A stretch of 64,000 bases of DNA from Corynebacterium callunae DSM 20147 (GTDB lineage: Bacteria; Actinomycetota; Actinomycetes; Mycobacteriales; Mycobacteriaceae), in contig NC_020506.1 of NCBI RefSeq assembly GCF_000344785.1, positions 1,178,001-1,242,000 on the forward strand, in the 5' to 3' direction. A program made the position numbers and the translations under genes. Positions 28,704 to 38,136 of this stretch are shown piece by piece. A model generated the notes under the pieces. That model was not told the DNA's origin, did not search any database, and saw nothing but the letters and a program-made list of their open reading frames with translations. Each line of letters starts with the position of its first letter. The first letter of the stretch is position 1.

Positions 28704-30731
28704 TTAGGCGCGATATTCTTCGATGGTGCGCCAAGCTACAGGCTCACGGCGCGCTGCAGGTAGCTCAGGCAAAACAAAGATATGTGCTACATCGCGCAAA
28801 GGCTCCAAGCGGACAAAGTTGCTATCGCTCCAGACATAACGTGCACCGGTGATGGCGTCACGAACCTCAAACTGGGCTCCCTTATCCAGACCTAAGGCAG
28901 CCATATCCAGATTGACGGTGGCCTCACGTGCACTGCGTGGATCGAGGTTAACTACCACCAGCACAGTATTTCCAGTCAAGGCATCAACCTTGGAATAGGC
29001 CAAGATTTGATCGTTATCAGTGTCGTGGAAGTGCAGGTTGCGCAATTGCTGCAAAGCAGGGTTTGCGCGACGGATCTTATTGAGCAGGCCAATATAATCC
29101 TCGAGCGAATCTCCACGTCGCAAAGCGCCTTCAAAATCACGGGGGCGCAGCTCATACTTCTCGGAATCCAAGTACTCCTCAGAGCCTGGCTTTACCGCCT
29201 GGTGCTCAAAGAGCTCGTAGCCGGAGTACACACCCCATAGTGGGGACATGGTGGCTGCAAGTGTCGCACGGATTGCAAACATTGCGCGGCCGCCATGCTG
29301 CAAAGACTCATGCAAAATATCTGGAGTGTTCACAAAAAGGTTGGGGCGAGCTACATCTGCCATCCGTGAGATCTCGGTACCGAACTCAATGAGCTCTTCC
29401 TTAGAGACTTTCCAGGTGAAATAGGAATAACACTGGGAGAAGCCAATCTTGGCCAGACCATAAAGACGCGCCGGGCGTGTGAAAGCCTCGGCCAAGAAAA
29501 TTACCTCAGGGTTGGTCTTGTGAACCTCTGCGATAAGCCACTGCCAGAAATTAGCAGGCTTGGTGTGTGGGTTATCCACGCGGAAAGTGGTAACGCCGAG
29601 GTCGATCCAGAACTTCACCACACGGTAGATTTCCTTGTAAATCTTCTCCGGGGAGTTATCAAAGTTCAGCGGATAAATATCCTGGTACTTCTTTGGAGGA
29701 TTCTCGGCATAGGCGATGGTGCCATCGGCCAGCACCGTAAAGAAATCCTGGTGCTCTACAGCCCATGGGTGATCTGGAGCGGCCTGCAAAGCCAGGTCCA
29801 AAGCAATCTCCAAGTTGAGCTCTCGGGCGCGAGCAACAAGTGCCTTGAAATCTTCCTCAGTGCCCAAATCTGGGTGGAAAGCATCATGGCCACCGTCCTT
29901 GGAACCAATTGCCCAAGGGGAGCCCACATCATGAGGCTCTGGGGTCAAAGTATTGTTGCGACCCTTACGGTTGACCTCACCAATGGGGTGAATCGGAGGG
30001 AAGTAGACGGTATCAAAGCCCATCTTTGCCACGCGGTCGAGCGCTGCGGCAGTGGTGGCGAAAGTGCCGTGAACTGGGGTGCCATTGTTATCCCAACCAC
30101 CGGTGGAGCGGGGGAATAACTCATACCAGGAGTTCACCAGCGCTTCTCGACGCTCCACTGCGACCTGCAAGTTCTCGCCCCGGGTGAGTAACTCGCGCAG
30201 CGGGTTAAGCTCTAATAACTGCAAGACCGGCGCAGAGAGCGCTGGGGCGATGCGCGCGCGCAGATCACCGCCACGCCTGAGGACAGAGGCGACGTCGAGA
30301 AGCGTTATTCTTTCGGCCTTGGGCAGCTCTAGCGCGGCGGCCTCAAAAAGCTGCGCGCCGTGCTCGAGGTCATTATAAAGCTCCTCGGGGGACTGACCAG
30401 CCTCAATCTTGGTGGTCACTGCATGGCGCCAAGTGGCCATGGGATCCGACCACGCATCAACGCGGAAAGTCCAAGTACCAGGCACATCTGGCACAAAAAA
30501 GGCATTTGATTGATCTTGGTTATGAGGAGTGGGGCGCATAGGAATCTGAATTGGCTCAGCCGCAATTGCCGAATCTTCGGGACCTTGCACATTCAAGGTC
30601 GCAGCAATTGCATCGTGGCCCTCGCGCCACACCACTGCGGATACAGGGACAATTTCCCCGACCACAGCCTTTGCTGGGTTTCCATCTAAGAGCTGGGGTC
30701 GAACATCATCGATTCCGAGACGGCCAGTCAC
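28704..30731 (-). CDS. glgE: Alpha-1,4-glucan:maltose-1-phosphate maltosyltransferase
   Basis: Transfers maltosyl units from maltose-1-phosphate to growing alpha-glucan. GTG at 30731 with GAGGAG 7 nt upstream gives 675 residues; the open frame to 30821 is unsupported extra sequence. N-terminal beta domain, then a GH13_3 barrel with [18 protein letters not shown], nucleophile Asp in [10 protein letters not shown] and general acid Glu in FLAEAFTRP. This is the actinobacterial glycogen route linking trehalose to glycogen; the ABC gene starts divergently. Confidence 0.96.
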   Translation of the reverse strand: MTGRLGIDDVRPQLLDGNPAKAVVGEIVPVSAVVWREGHDAIAATLNVQGPEDSAIAAEPIQIPMRPTPHNQDQSNAFFVPDVPGTWTFRVDAWSDPMATWRHAVTTKIEAGQSPEELYNDLEHGAQLFEAAALELPKAERITLLDVASVLRRGGDLRARIAPALSAPVLQLLELNPLRELLTRGENLQVAVERREALVNSWYELFPRSTGGWDNNGTPVHGTFATTAAALDRVAKMGFDTVYFPPIHPIGEVNRKGRNNTLTPEPHDVGSPWAIGSKDGGHDAFHPDLGTEEDFKALVARARELNLEIALDLALQAAPDHPWAVEHQDFFTVLADGTIAYAENPPKKYQDIYPLNFDNSPEKIYKEIYRVVKFWIDLGVTTFRVDNPHTKPANFWQWLIAEVHKTNPEVIFLAEAFTRPARLYGLAKIGFSQCYSYFTWKVSKEELIEFGTEISRMADVARPNLFVNTPDILHESLQHGGRAMFAIRATLAATMSPLWGVYSGYELFEHQAVKPGSEEYLDSEKYELRPRDFEGALRRGDSLEDYIGLLNKIRRANPALQQLRNLHFHDTDNDQILAYSKVDALTGNTVLVVVNLDPRSAREATVNLDMAALGLDKGAQFEVRDAITGARYVWSDSNFVRLEPLRDVAHIFVLPELPAARREPVAWRTIEEYRA

Positions 30732-30883
30732 AGTTTTCTCCTCAAAACGCGGTGTGAAGTGCTGCAGGTTGCAATACTTAAAACTCAAAGGAAGCAATCG
30801 GGGGTAGTTCCACCGGTGCAAACCCTCCCAAAAGTTTAGTGGAGCTGTGTCAGTTCCACACGGAAGAAGAGAAATCAGCCAAG

Positions 30884-31762
30884 ATGGACGATGTGACTAA
30901 CATTTCAAATAACACCGCAGCAGCAGGAAATACCCCCCAAGACGAGGAATTCAATGAAGATCTCCTTATTGATTTCCAAGGGGTAGTTTTTAAGCGAAAT
31001 GGCAAAAACCTCGTTGGCCCTGTCGATTGGCAGGTCGAATTAGACGAGCGGTGGGTCATCATCGGACCAAATGGTGCCGGCAAAACCACCCTTATCCGTA
31101 TGGCCGCTGCAGAGGAATTCCCCTCTGGGGGAATCGCCCGGATTATGGGCGAAAGAATTGGCAAAACCGATATGCGTGATCTCCGCGCCATGATTGGTGT
31201 TAGCTCCTCCGCCTTAGGAAACCGCATCCCAGCTGAGGAAAAAGTGGCAGACCTTGTTATTTCAGCAGGTTATGCCATTTTGGGTCGCTGGCGTGAAGAT
31301 TATGATGAGACGGACTTTGGCCAAGCAACCACCATTTTGGAACAAGTGGGAGCTATGCACTTAGCAGACCGCAACTGGGGCACCCTTTCCGAAGGTGAAC
31401 GCAAGCGAGTGCTCGTTGCCCGTGCGCTAATGACCAACCCTGAGCTGCTTATTTTGGATGAACCGACCGCTGGTATGGATCTCGGCGGACGTGAGGACTT
31501 GGTGTCCTACCTAGGCGAACTTGCCATGGACCCAGACGCTCCCGCAATCGTGATGATTACCCACCACGTGGAAGAAATTCCCGCTGGCTTTACCCACGCT
31601 TTGCTGCTTGATGAAGGCGAAATTGTAGCGCAGGGACTTATTAATTCCGTTCTAACTAACGAGAATCTTTCTAAGGCATTCCACCAGCCAATTCAGGTTG
31701 ATCGCATTGGAGAACGCTATTTTGCCCGCCGGGTGCGCACCGCGCGCAGCCACCGCGCTTAA
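30884..31762 (+). CDS. ABC transporter ATP-binding protein (YlmA/ModF-like)
   Basis: About 292 residues from ATG 30884; a GTG at 30839 is in frame but no clear Shine-Dalgarno separates the two. A single ABC domain: Walker [11 protein letters not shown], signature [15 protein letters not shown], Walker [17 protein letters not shown]-loop [10 protein letters not shown]. There is no partner permease nearby, so the protein is an orphan ATPase; its substrate is unknown. It starts divergently from glgE and is followed by a Nudix gene. Confidence 0.8.
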   Translation: MDDVTNISNNTAAAGNTPQDEEFNEDLLIDFQGVVFKRNGKNLVGPVDWQVELDERWVIIGPNGAGKTTLIRMAAAEEFPSGGIARIMGERIGKTDMRDLRAMIGVSSSALGNRIPAEEKVADLVISAGYAILGRWREDYDETDFGQATTILEQVGAMHLADRNWGTLSEGERKRVLVARALMTNPELLILDEPTAGMDLGGREDLVSYLGELAMDPDAPAIVMITHHVEEIPAGFTHALLLDEGEIVAQGLINSVLTNENLSKAFHQPIQVDRIGERYFARRVRTARSHRA

Positions 31763-31808
31763 AATGGATAATTACTAAGGCAAACACAAGAAAGCTCAGG
31801 GGACAGCA

Positions 31809-32609
31809 ATGGTGATGAAGGGTGTCGGTGGCAGAAAACTAGCCGCAACCGTGATGCTGGTCCGCAACGGGATCATTGACGGACAACCAGACTTAGAGGT
31901 TTACGTCCAAGAGCGGGTATCGTCCATGCCCCATTTCCCACGCGCAACAGTATTTCCCGGAGGCGGAGTAGATCCGCGAGACTTTCCTGATTACCATCAC
32001 ATGAGAATCTGGAAAGGCCCCAGCGCCGAAGAATGGGCAAAGCGGCTTAATACCAGCGCTGAAATCGCCCATGCCCTCATTTTCGCCGCCATCCGCGAAC
32101 TTTTCGAAGAAGCCGGAACCCTGTTGGCGGAACACTGTGAAACGGGAGAATTAGTCAAAAACGCCAGCCAGTATCATGACTACCGACCCCTGTTGGAAAG
32201 CCATGAGATGTCACTTACTGAAATGCTCATCAGGGAAAACCTGGTGGTGCGCAGTGACCTTATTGTGCCTTTTGCCAGATGGGCCAGCCCCGAAGGTACC
32301 GCCGCGCGCTTTGATACCTTCACCTTTGTTGCTGTAGAGCCAGAAGGCCAAACTCCTGATGGTAAAACCATGGAAGCTTCCTCCACCGGATACTTCCCAC
32401 CGAGTTTGCTGCTGGACGGCTGGCGCGCCGGGCTCCTGAGATTGGTTATCTCCACCTGGGCTTCGCTATATGAATTAACCCAGTATCATTCCACCGCGGA
32501 ATTATTACAAGCAATTGTTGATTGTGACATGAGCCCAGTGGTTGATGATGCCGTAGATAATCCGCGGTATAGAGAGTTTTATGAAGCGGATCGAATCGAA
32601 CGTTTCTAA
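31809..32609 (+). CDS. Nudix hydrolase
   Basis: 266 residues. The Nudix signature is split: GGGVDPRDF (~39-47) and, after an insertion of about 45 residues, AAIRELFEEAGTLL with the metal-binding REXXEE glutamates. The insertion and length resemble the NUDT19-type branch that acts on coenzyme A derivatives, but the substrate cannot be fixed. ATG with CAGGGGA 6 nt upstream. Confidence 0.85.
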   Translation: MVMKGVGGRKLAATVMLVRNGIIDGQPDLEVYVQERVSSMPHFPRATVFPGGGVDPRDFPDYHHMRIWKGPSAEEWAKRLNTSAEIAHALIFAAIRELFEEAGTLLAEHCETGELVKNASQYHDYRPLLESHEMSLTEMLIRENLVVRSDLIVPFARWASPEGTAARFDTFTFVAVEPEGQTPDGKTMEASSTGYFPPSLLLDGWRAGLLRLVISTWASLYELTQYHSTAELLQAIVDCDMSPVVDDAVDNPRYREFYEADRIERF

Positions 32610-32660
32610 ACCTAGCTGTTAATTTGCGAACCTGATTTTTGATGAGTTTGGAGTGCCCAT

Positions 32661-33875
32661 TTGAGTTTTGATGCCGCCGAGGTGCACTTTCTCGTCGAAA
32701 ATGCCCAAAAAATAACCGCAGCCACCGCCGACCTGGCCCTGAACAAAAAAACGATGATTGCAGATATCGCTGCTTTGCGCGACACCTTTGGCGAGCAGGG
32801 CAGAGCGGTGGCGGAGCTTGCGGGAGCACGTCGCAGTGTGGCTGGCAAACTGCCACAGGAGTGGATGATGTGCCATGATTCTGCACAACAAACCACTCCT
32901 CTGGCAGTATCTGCAGAACGCGCTCGACGCCTTAAAGTTGCCTTGGGTAACGACGCCTTAGCTCATGATGTGACCTGTTCAATCGGTACCGAAGGCCATG
33001 CAGTTCTAGATGCGGGCCTGGATTACCTTGGTTCCGATATTGATCTGCCACGCCTGCTTATGGCTCACTATAATTTGAGCCTGCATCCTGGCCTTGACGG
33101 AGCATCGGAGTTGCCAAAGTTGGTACAGGCAGATGCTTTGATTCCAGCAACTACCGGCGCTGATGTCATTATTGCTGATCCCGCGCGCCGTAAAAATGGT
33201 CGTCGAATCAGTGATCCTGGCCAACTTTTGCCTCCATTGCCAAGCCTCTTAGACACCTGGGCTGGGCTCCCCATGGCTGTTAAATGTGCTCCTGGCGTGG
33301 ATTTTTCTGGATGGCAAGGCCTAGTAAGTTTGGTCAGCGTTGATGGTGGCGTCAAAGAAGCTTGTTTATATAGCCCTCAGCTTGCTGATGGTGAAACCCG
33401 CGAGGCGGTGGTGATTCGAGGGGATCATCTAGACCGCCTAAATGACCAACTTGATGATGGCGGCGCGGAATCCTTGGCGCGGGAGCCAGGAGAATTCATT
33501 ATTGATCCAGATGGCGCGATTGTGCGCGCCGGGTTGGTGCGTCATTACGCCATCCGAGAAGATTTGTGGATGCTTGATGATCGTATTGCTTATCTCACAG
33601 GCAATTGGATTCCGGCTGGCACCAGCGGATTTAGGTTCTTGGAAGAAGTGCCTTTAAAGAAGCTCAAATCAGCATTGGCAGCACACAAAGCTGGTTCGGT
33701 GGAAATCTTGGTGCGCGGGGTGGATGTAGATCCTGATCAATTGCGTAAGAAGTTGCAATTGAAGGGTTCTTTGCCTTTTGCTGTGGTTATTACGCGTATT
33801 GGCAGTAGGGGAGTTGCCTTGCTTTGTGGTCCTCGTGAATTTAGTAGCCCCGACGCATTGTTAAACTCGAACTGA
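32661..33875 (+). CDS. SAM-dependent methyltransferase-like protein with C-terminal THUMP-like domain
   Basis: 404 residues from a TTG start (GGAG 9 nt upstream). The centre is a Rossmann-like methyltransferase fold: DVTCSIGTEGHAVLDAG, YLGSDIDLPRLLMA, DVIIADPARRKNGRR. The C-terminal ~75 residues (LKKLKSALAAHKAGSVEILVRG ... RIGSRGVALLC) match the THUMP-like domain that follows such folds in actinobacteria. This suggests an RNA-related methyltransferase, but no substrate is known. Confidence 0.8.
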   Translation: MSFDAAEVHFLVENAQKITAATADLALNKKTMIADIAALRDTFGEQGRAVAELAGARRSVAGKLPQEWMMCHDSAQQTTPLAVSAERARRLKVALGNDALAHDVTCSIGTEGHAVLDAGLDYLGSDIDLPRLLMAHYNLSLHPGLDGASELPKLVQADALIPATTGADVIIADPARRKNGRRISDPGQLLPPLPSLLDTWAGLPMAVKCAPGVDFSGWQGLVSLVSVDGGVKEACLYSPQLADGETREAVVIRGDHLDRLNDQLDDGGAESLAREPGEFIIDPDGAIVRAGLVRHYAIREDLWMLDDRIAYLTGNWIPAGTSGFRFLEEVPLKKLKSALAAHKAGSVEILVRGVDVDPDQLRKKLQLKGSLPFAVVITRIGSRGVALLCGPREFSSPDALLNSN

Positions 33876-33880
33876 ATTAA

Positions 33881-33935
33881 CTAGTCTGTACTAAATAGAC
33901 CATGCAGTCTGTATTAGGCTGTACTAAATACAGGT
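33881..33935 (+). promoter_or_regulatory. McbR-like box and 12-bp direct repeats upstream of etfB
   Basis: TAGAC-CATGCA-GTCTG (33896-33911) has the same form as ssuD box 2. Around it are two exact copies of CTGTACTAAATA (33886-33897 and 33919-33930) and the inverted pair CTGTATT/AATACAG (33909-33932). No other gene fits the 130-nt gap, so this is the likely control region of etfB-etfA-cysteine desulfurase. Confidence 0.5.
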
Positions 33936-34005
33936 ACTCCGCGGGCGTATCATGGCTACAAAATTAAAATCTTTGAAAAAAGACTTATTTGGAAGGTGAG
34001 TGTGG

Positions 34006-34794
34006 ATGTCCACAATCGTGGTTCTGGTGAAAAACGTTCCAGATACCTGGTCCAAGCGGACCCTCGAAGCTGATTTCACCCTGGATCGTGCAAACGTGGA
34101 TCGGGTGCTCGATGAGATCAATGAGTTCGCAATGGAACAGGCTCTGCGCCTTAAAGAAGCCTCACCAGAGGCCGGTTACCGCGTGGTAGCTCTTAGCGCT
34201 GGCGCTGCCGGTGCTGATGAAGCACTGCGCAAGGCTTTATCCATGGGTGCCGATGAAGCCATTCAGCTTGCTGATGATGCTTTGGCAGGCTCTGACCTTT
34301 TGGGTACTGCTTGGGCACTAAACAACGCCATCAATACCATCCCCGATGTTTCCCTCATTGTCACCGGTTCCGCATCTTCTGATGGAGCAATGGGCGCACT
34401 TCCTGGAGTTTTGGCAGAATACCGCCAGGTTCCAGCACTAACCAACCTTTCTGCAGTATCCCTTGCAGACGGAACTGTCACTGCTACCCGCATCGACAAC
34501 CACGGTGTTTATGAGTTGCAGGCAGCACTACCTGCCATTGTGTCTATTTCTGATAAAGCCGATAAGCCACGCTTCCCTAACTTCAAGGGAATTATGGCCG
34601 CTAAGAAGGCTGAAATTAAGCAGCTTAGCTTGGCTGAAATTGGCGTAGCGCCTGAGCAGGTTGGCCTGGCACACGCTGCCACCGCAGTTACTGCAGCAGC
34701 CGATCGCCCAGAGCGCACCCAAGGCGATGTCATTGGCGCATCCGGCGCTGCTGCCAAGATCGCTGATTACCTCGCCGCTGAAAACCTCATCTAG
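34006..34794 (+). CDS. etfB: Electron transfer flavoprotein, beta subunit
   Basis: Small subunit of the FAD/AMP heterodimer that passes electrons from acyl-CoA dehydrogenases and related flavoenzymes to the quinone pool. ATG 34006 has GGAAGG at 33991-33996 (9 nt upstream); the GTG at 34000 is too close to it. 262 residues; MSTIVVLVKNVPDTW start, DEINEFAMEQALRLKE and the AMP-site GASSSDGAMGALP-type segment (here GSASSDGAMGALPG). Confidence 0.94.
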   Translation: MSTIVVLVKNVPDTWSKRTLEADFTLDRANVDRVLDEINEFAMEQALRLKEASPEAGYRVVALSAGAAGADEALRKALSMGADEAIQLADDALAGSDLLGTAWALNNAINTIPDVSLIVTGSASSDGAMGALPGVLAEYRQVPALTNLSAVSLADGTVTATRIDNHGVYELQAALPAIVSISDKADKPRFPNFKGIMAAKKAEIKQLSLAEIGVAPEQVGLAHAATAVTAAADRPERTQGDVIGASGAAAKIADYLAAENLI

Positions 34795-34819
34795 CACGTC
34801 TTCAAAGGAGAACCACTAC

Positions 34820-35773
34820 ATGTCTACTTCTTATGTTCTGGTCGAGCAGCTAGATGGCCGCGTCGAACCAGCAACCCTGGAACTTATTACCGCAGCTCGC
34901 GTTTTTGGCGAGGTCACCGCAGTTGTTGTGGGCGAGCCAGGCAGCGTTGATGCCCTCGCTCCTGAACTCGCTGCAATGGGTGCCGCAACTGTTGTTGCCG
35001 CTACCGTTGCCGGTGCCAAGGATCGCTTGATCCTGCCAGCAGTTGATGCACTGCATATTTTGGCTGCTAATAACCCAGCTCCCATCGTTATTGCCGCAAA
35101 TGCTCGTGGCAATGAAATCGCAGGCCGTTTGGCTGCACGTTTGGCCTCTGGCGTGCTCTGCGATGTGGTCGGTATTAACGCTGATCGCACCGCTCAGCAG
35201 TCCATCTTTGGCGATACCATTCAGGTTTCCGCTGCAGTTGGTGGCGCTGCACCGCTATATACCCTGCGTGCAGGTGCCGTCGATGGCGTAGCTCAGGCAG
35301 CAGCTGGCACCGTACAGCAACTGGCACTTCCAGAGGCCAGTGCCAAGGATGTCACCATCACTTCCTTTAAGGTTGCAGCGCAGAGCGCACGTCCTGAACT
35401 TCCACAGGCCAAGGTTGTTATTGCCGGCGGCCGTGGCGTGGGCAGTGAAGAAAACTTCCGCACCATCGTGGAACCACTTGCAGATATCCTGGGCGGTGCC
35501 GTGGGCGCTACCCGTGACGCCGTTGACCTGGGCTATTACCCTGGCGAATATCAGGTAGGACAAACCGGTGTTACGGTATCTCCAGACCTGTACATCGGTT
35601 TGGGTATTTCTGGAGCAATCCAGCACATCTCCGGTATGCAGACCGCTAAGAAGGTCATTGTTATCAATAATGATGAGGATGCACCAATCTTCCAGATCGC
35701 CGACCTCGGCGTTGTGGGTGACCTCTTCGAGATTGCGCCACAATTGGTCGAGGAGATCAACAAGCGCAAGTAG
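34820..35773 (+). CDS. etfA: Electron transfer flavoprotein, alpha subunit
   Basis: 317 residues from ATG 34820 with AAAGGAG upstream; longer in-frame starts fall inside etfB. The C-terminal FAD-binding domain shows AGGRGVGSEENF, GATRDAVDLGYYP, QVGQTGVTVSPDLYIGLGISG and INNDEDAPIFQIADLGVVGD. It pairs with EtfB; the etfBA-desulfurase-mnmA order is shared with mycobacteria. Confidence 0.95.
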   Translation: MSTSYVLVEQLDGRVEPATLELITAARVFGEVTAVVVGEPGSVDALAPELAAMGAATVVAATVAGAKDRLILPAVDALHILAANNPAPIVIAANARGNEIAGRLAARLASGVLCDVVGINADRTAQQSIFGDTIQVSAAVGGAAPLYTLRAGAVDGVAQAAAGTVQQLALPEASAKDVTITSFKVAAQSARPELPQAKVVIAGGRGVGSEENFRTIVEPLADILGGAVGATRDAVDLGYYPGEYQVGQTGVTVSPDLYIGLGISGAIQHISGMQTAKKVIVINNDEDAPIFQIADLGVVGDLFEIAPQLVEEINKRK

Positions 35774-35778
35774 GAGCT

Positions 35779-36909
35779 TTGAACACTTTTTATATGGACC
35801 ATGCAGCCACCACACCTATGCGTGAGGTGGCTGCTGCCACGTGGATGGAATATGCACAATCGCTCAACCCGGCCAGCCAATATGGCTCAGGTCGGCGAGC
35901 GCGCAGCGTGGCAGATTCCGCCCGCGAGGAAATCGCGCAGCTACTTGGCTGCGAGCCAATCGAGGTAATTTTTACTGCCTCCGGCACTGAAGCAGACAAT
36001 ATTGCTGTGCAGGGCCTCTTCCAGTCCTCAAAGCTCAATCGGGTGGTTTCTACCGCGATTGAGCACCCAGCGGTGCTGGAAACGGTTAAATCACTCGGTG
36101 CCAATGGTGCGGACGTTGATTTATTGCCGATCGGTGCTGATGGTCGCGTTTCATCCTTTGACCTATTGGAACAGCCGGCCGCTGTAGCTGCGATGATGTG
36201 GGCAAATAATGAGACCGGTGCGATTCAGCCGGTGCCAGAGTTTATAGCTGCAGCGCAAGCGTCCGGCACGCCTACCCACATTGATGCGGTGCAGGTTGTT
36301 GGTCACTTGCCGGTCAACTTCAGCGAGCTGGGAGTGACTACCTTGGCGGCGTCGGCGCATAAATTTGGCGGGCCCCGCGGAGTGGGCTTGTTATTGGCCA
36401 AGCGTTCACCAGCGCCTTCGGCCGTGTTGCACGGTGGCGGACAGGAGCGCGGCATCCGCCCCGGCACCTTAGACGTTGCCGGTGCGGCTGCCACCGCAGC
36501 CGCCCTCCGCGAGGCAGTGGGCGAGATGGACGCGGAAGCTCAGCGTTTGCGTGCGCTTAAAGCGGAGCTTCTCGACGGAATCCTGGCGCAGGTCGACAAC
36601 GTCATGGTTCATACCACCGAACCAAGCCTGCCTGGGCATTTACACTTGTCTTTCCCTGGAGCGGAAGGCGATAGCCTAATCATGTTGCTGGATTCCATGC
36701 GTATTGAAGCTTCCACTGGTTCCGCTTGCTCCAATGGTGTTAATCGTGCCAGCCATGTGCTGTTAGCCATGGGCATTGCTGAGGCAGATGCGCGTGGTGC
36801 AATTCGATTCACCTTGGGAAGAAACACCACTGAAGAGTCAATTAAGGCTGTGCTTGGAGTAATTGCAGATGTGGTTTCTCGAGCACGCACCGCCGGAATG
36901 GCCTTCTAA
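35779..36909 (+). CDS. Cysteine desulfurase (NifS/IscS family)
   Basis: PLP enzyme moving sulfur from cysteine to acceptors for Fe-S clusters and tRNA thiolation. 376 residues from TTG 35779, supported by AGGAG overlapping the etfA stop. Motifs: MDHAATTP, HPAVLET, the PLP lysine Lys195 in SAHKFGGPRG and the catalytic Cys317 in STGSACSNG on a short loop (IscS/NifS class I). The nearby tRNA 2-thiouridylase gene mnmA is a likely sulfur acceptor. Confidence 0.93.
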   Translation: MNTFYMDHAATTPMREVAAATWMEYAQSLNPASQYGSGRRARSVADSAREEIAQLLGCEPIEVIFTASGTEADNIAVQGLFQSSKLNRVVSTAIEHPAVLETVKSLGANGADVDLLPIGADGRVSSFDLLEQPAAVAAMMWANNETGAIQPVPEFIAAAQASGTPTHIDAVQVVGHLPVNFSELGVTTLAASAHKFGGPRGVGLLLAKRSPAPSAVLHGGGQERGIRPGTLDVAGAAATAAALREAVGEMDAEAQRLRALKAELLDGILAQVDNVMVHTTEPSLPGHLHLSFPGAEGDSLIMLLDSMRIEASTGSACSNGVNRASHVLLAMGIAEADARGAIRFTLGRNTTEESIKAVLGVIADVVSRARTAGMAF

Positions 36910-36915
36910 AGAAAG

Positions 36916-36950
36916 AATGGAGCACTGAAAATCAGTGCTCCATTTTCTTC
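36916..36950 (+). terminator. Terminator after the cysteine desulfurase gene
   Basis: Perfect 13-bp stem AATGGAGCACTGA / TCAGTGCTCCATT, 3-nt loop, TTTTCTTCT tail. Confidence 0.93.
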
Positions 36951-36972
36951 TTTGTTGATACGCTCGGGGAGT

Positions 36973-37228
36973 ATGAGCACATTTCATAGAGGTCACCGCA
37001 GCTGCATTTGCTGATATCGCGCATTCAGATGGAACAGAACCAGAACTCGTCGACAAGCTCCGCGCGGAGAAGGCGCTGAGCCTGTCGCTCATCGCTGAGG
37101 AGCTGGGTGAGGTTGTGCCCGGACTGACTTATCCCGAGGTGCAGGCCGAGTATTTTATGGCTGTGTGGCTTAATGCTCAGATGTTTCCGCAGGGGATTGT
37201 GGAGTATCACTCAGCATTTGGAGGTTAG
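36973..37228 (+). pseudogene. Small gene broken by a probable one-base frameshift
   Basis: A frame with normal codon choice, VTAAAFADIAHSDG ... MFPQGIVEYHSAFGG, runs from 36992 to TAG 37228 (78 codons) but has no ATG, GTG or TTG at its beginning. Just before it, ATG at 36973 (MSTFHR, with GGGGAG 2 nt upstream) is in the neighbouring frame and stops soon. Joining MSTFHR to VTAAAF needs a one-base shift near 36991. The sequence is not recognised. Its last 59 nt overlap the opposite gene's 3' end. Confidence 0.5.
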
Positions 37229-38105
37229 GGACCTCATCGTGGTTTGGATGCGCACCGGAGGCAAATTTCCGCACCCAGTCCTCATCCTTGTACTGAGCCG
37301 GAACACCGCCACCTAGGAGTTCGCGCGTAATCGCGGAAGCTTCGGTGCTGGTGGAGCCAAAAAATTCAGTATCAGAGCCCAGCAAAATGATATTGCCGTA
37401 GCGACGGCCTTTAAGCATGGGGGGATCGGCAATTACCGCGACATGTTGGAAAACCTCCATCATGCCTGCCAATTCCGCTTTGGCGCCACGTAAATCGGAA
37501 TGGTCACCGCAGTTGGCAACATAAAGCCCACCTGCTGCAAGGCCACGGTGGCAATGCTCAAAAAACTCCACTGTGGTGAAATTTTGCGGGGTGACAGCGC
37601 CAGCAAAAACATCGCGAATAATCAAATCACGGCTTGCAGGTGTAAAAGTTTCAGCAACTTTACGGGCATCATCGACTCGAATTTTCACCCGTGGTGCGCG
37701 CGGAATGTCGAACCATTCGCGCGCCAGGCGGGCTAATTCACCGTCCAACTCCACCACAGTATTGCGTGACTGTGGGTAAACATCTGCAAAATAACGCGCC
37801 ATGGTGCAGGCACCGCCCCCGAGGTGAGTGATGCGCAATTTGGAAGCATCCAGGTGGGCATCAATAAAAGCTCGTGCACCCGTGGCAATCCACCGCATAT
37901 ATTCAAATTCCAAGGCTTGTGGTTGGCCCAGCACAATATGGGAACTTGGCACGCCATTAATGCTGATCAGCCAGCCGTCGGTGGTATAGGAATCGGCTTC
38001 TAAATCAATCGTGGAGAACTCGCCTTTATAGGTGCCGGCCACTGGAGTATTGGCAGCTTGGGCATGAGTCTTAGCGTGATCGGGAGTGTTTTTCTTGCGG
38101 GCCAC
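37170..38105 (-). CDS. Spermidine synthase-like methyltransferase-fold protein
   Basis: 311 residues. Rossmann segments THLGGGACTMARYFAD (glycine loop), NTVVELDGELARLAREWF (acidic end of strand 2), RVDDARKVAETFT and DLIIRDVFAGAVTPQNFTT follow the SpeE/polyamine aminopropyltransferase pattern, but the characteristic HPxxxDVLxxG region of true spermidine synthases is poorly kept, so activity is uncertain. ATG 38105 lies 31 nt after the AAA ATPase gene on the same strand, so they are probably co-transcribed. Confidence 0.8.
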   Translation of the reverse strand: MARKKNTPDHAKTHAQAANTPVAGTYKGEFSTIDLEADSYTTDGWLISINGVPSSHIVLGQPQALEFEYMRWIATGARAFIDAHLDASKLRITHLGGGACTMARYFADVYPQSRNTVVELDGELARLAREWFDIPRAPRVKIRVDDARKVAETFTPASRDLIIRDVFAGAVTPQNFTTVEFFEHCHRGLAAGGLYVANCGDHSDLRGAKAELAGMMEVFQHVAVIADPPMLKGRRYGNIILLGSDTEFFGSTSTEASAITRELLGGGVPAQYKDEDWVRKFASGAHPNHDEVPNLQMLSDTPQSPAETSEH

Positions 38106-38136
38106 GGAGAGCTTTCTTTAATTAGTTTTAGGGGTT

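Noticed and set aside
30839..30883. GTG start of the ABC ATPase gene at 30839
   Set aside because: The added 15 residues lie before the ABC domain and have no ribosome site; ATG 30884 is simpler, though this is not certain.
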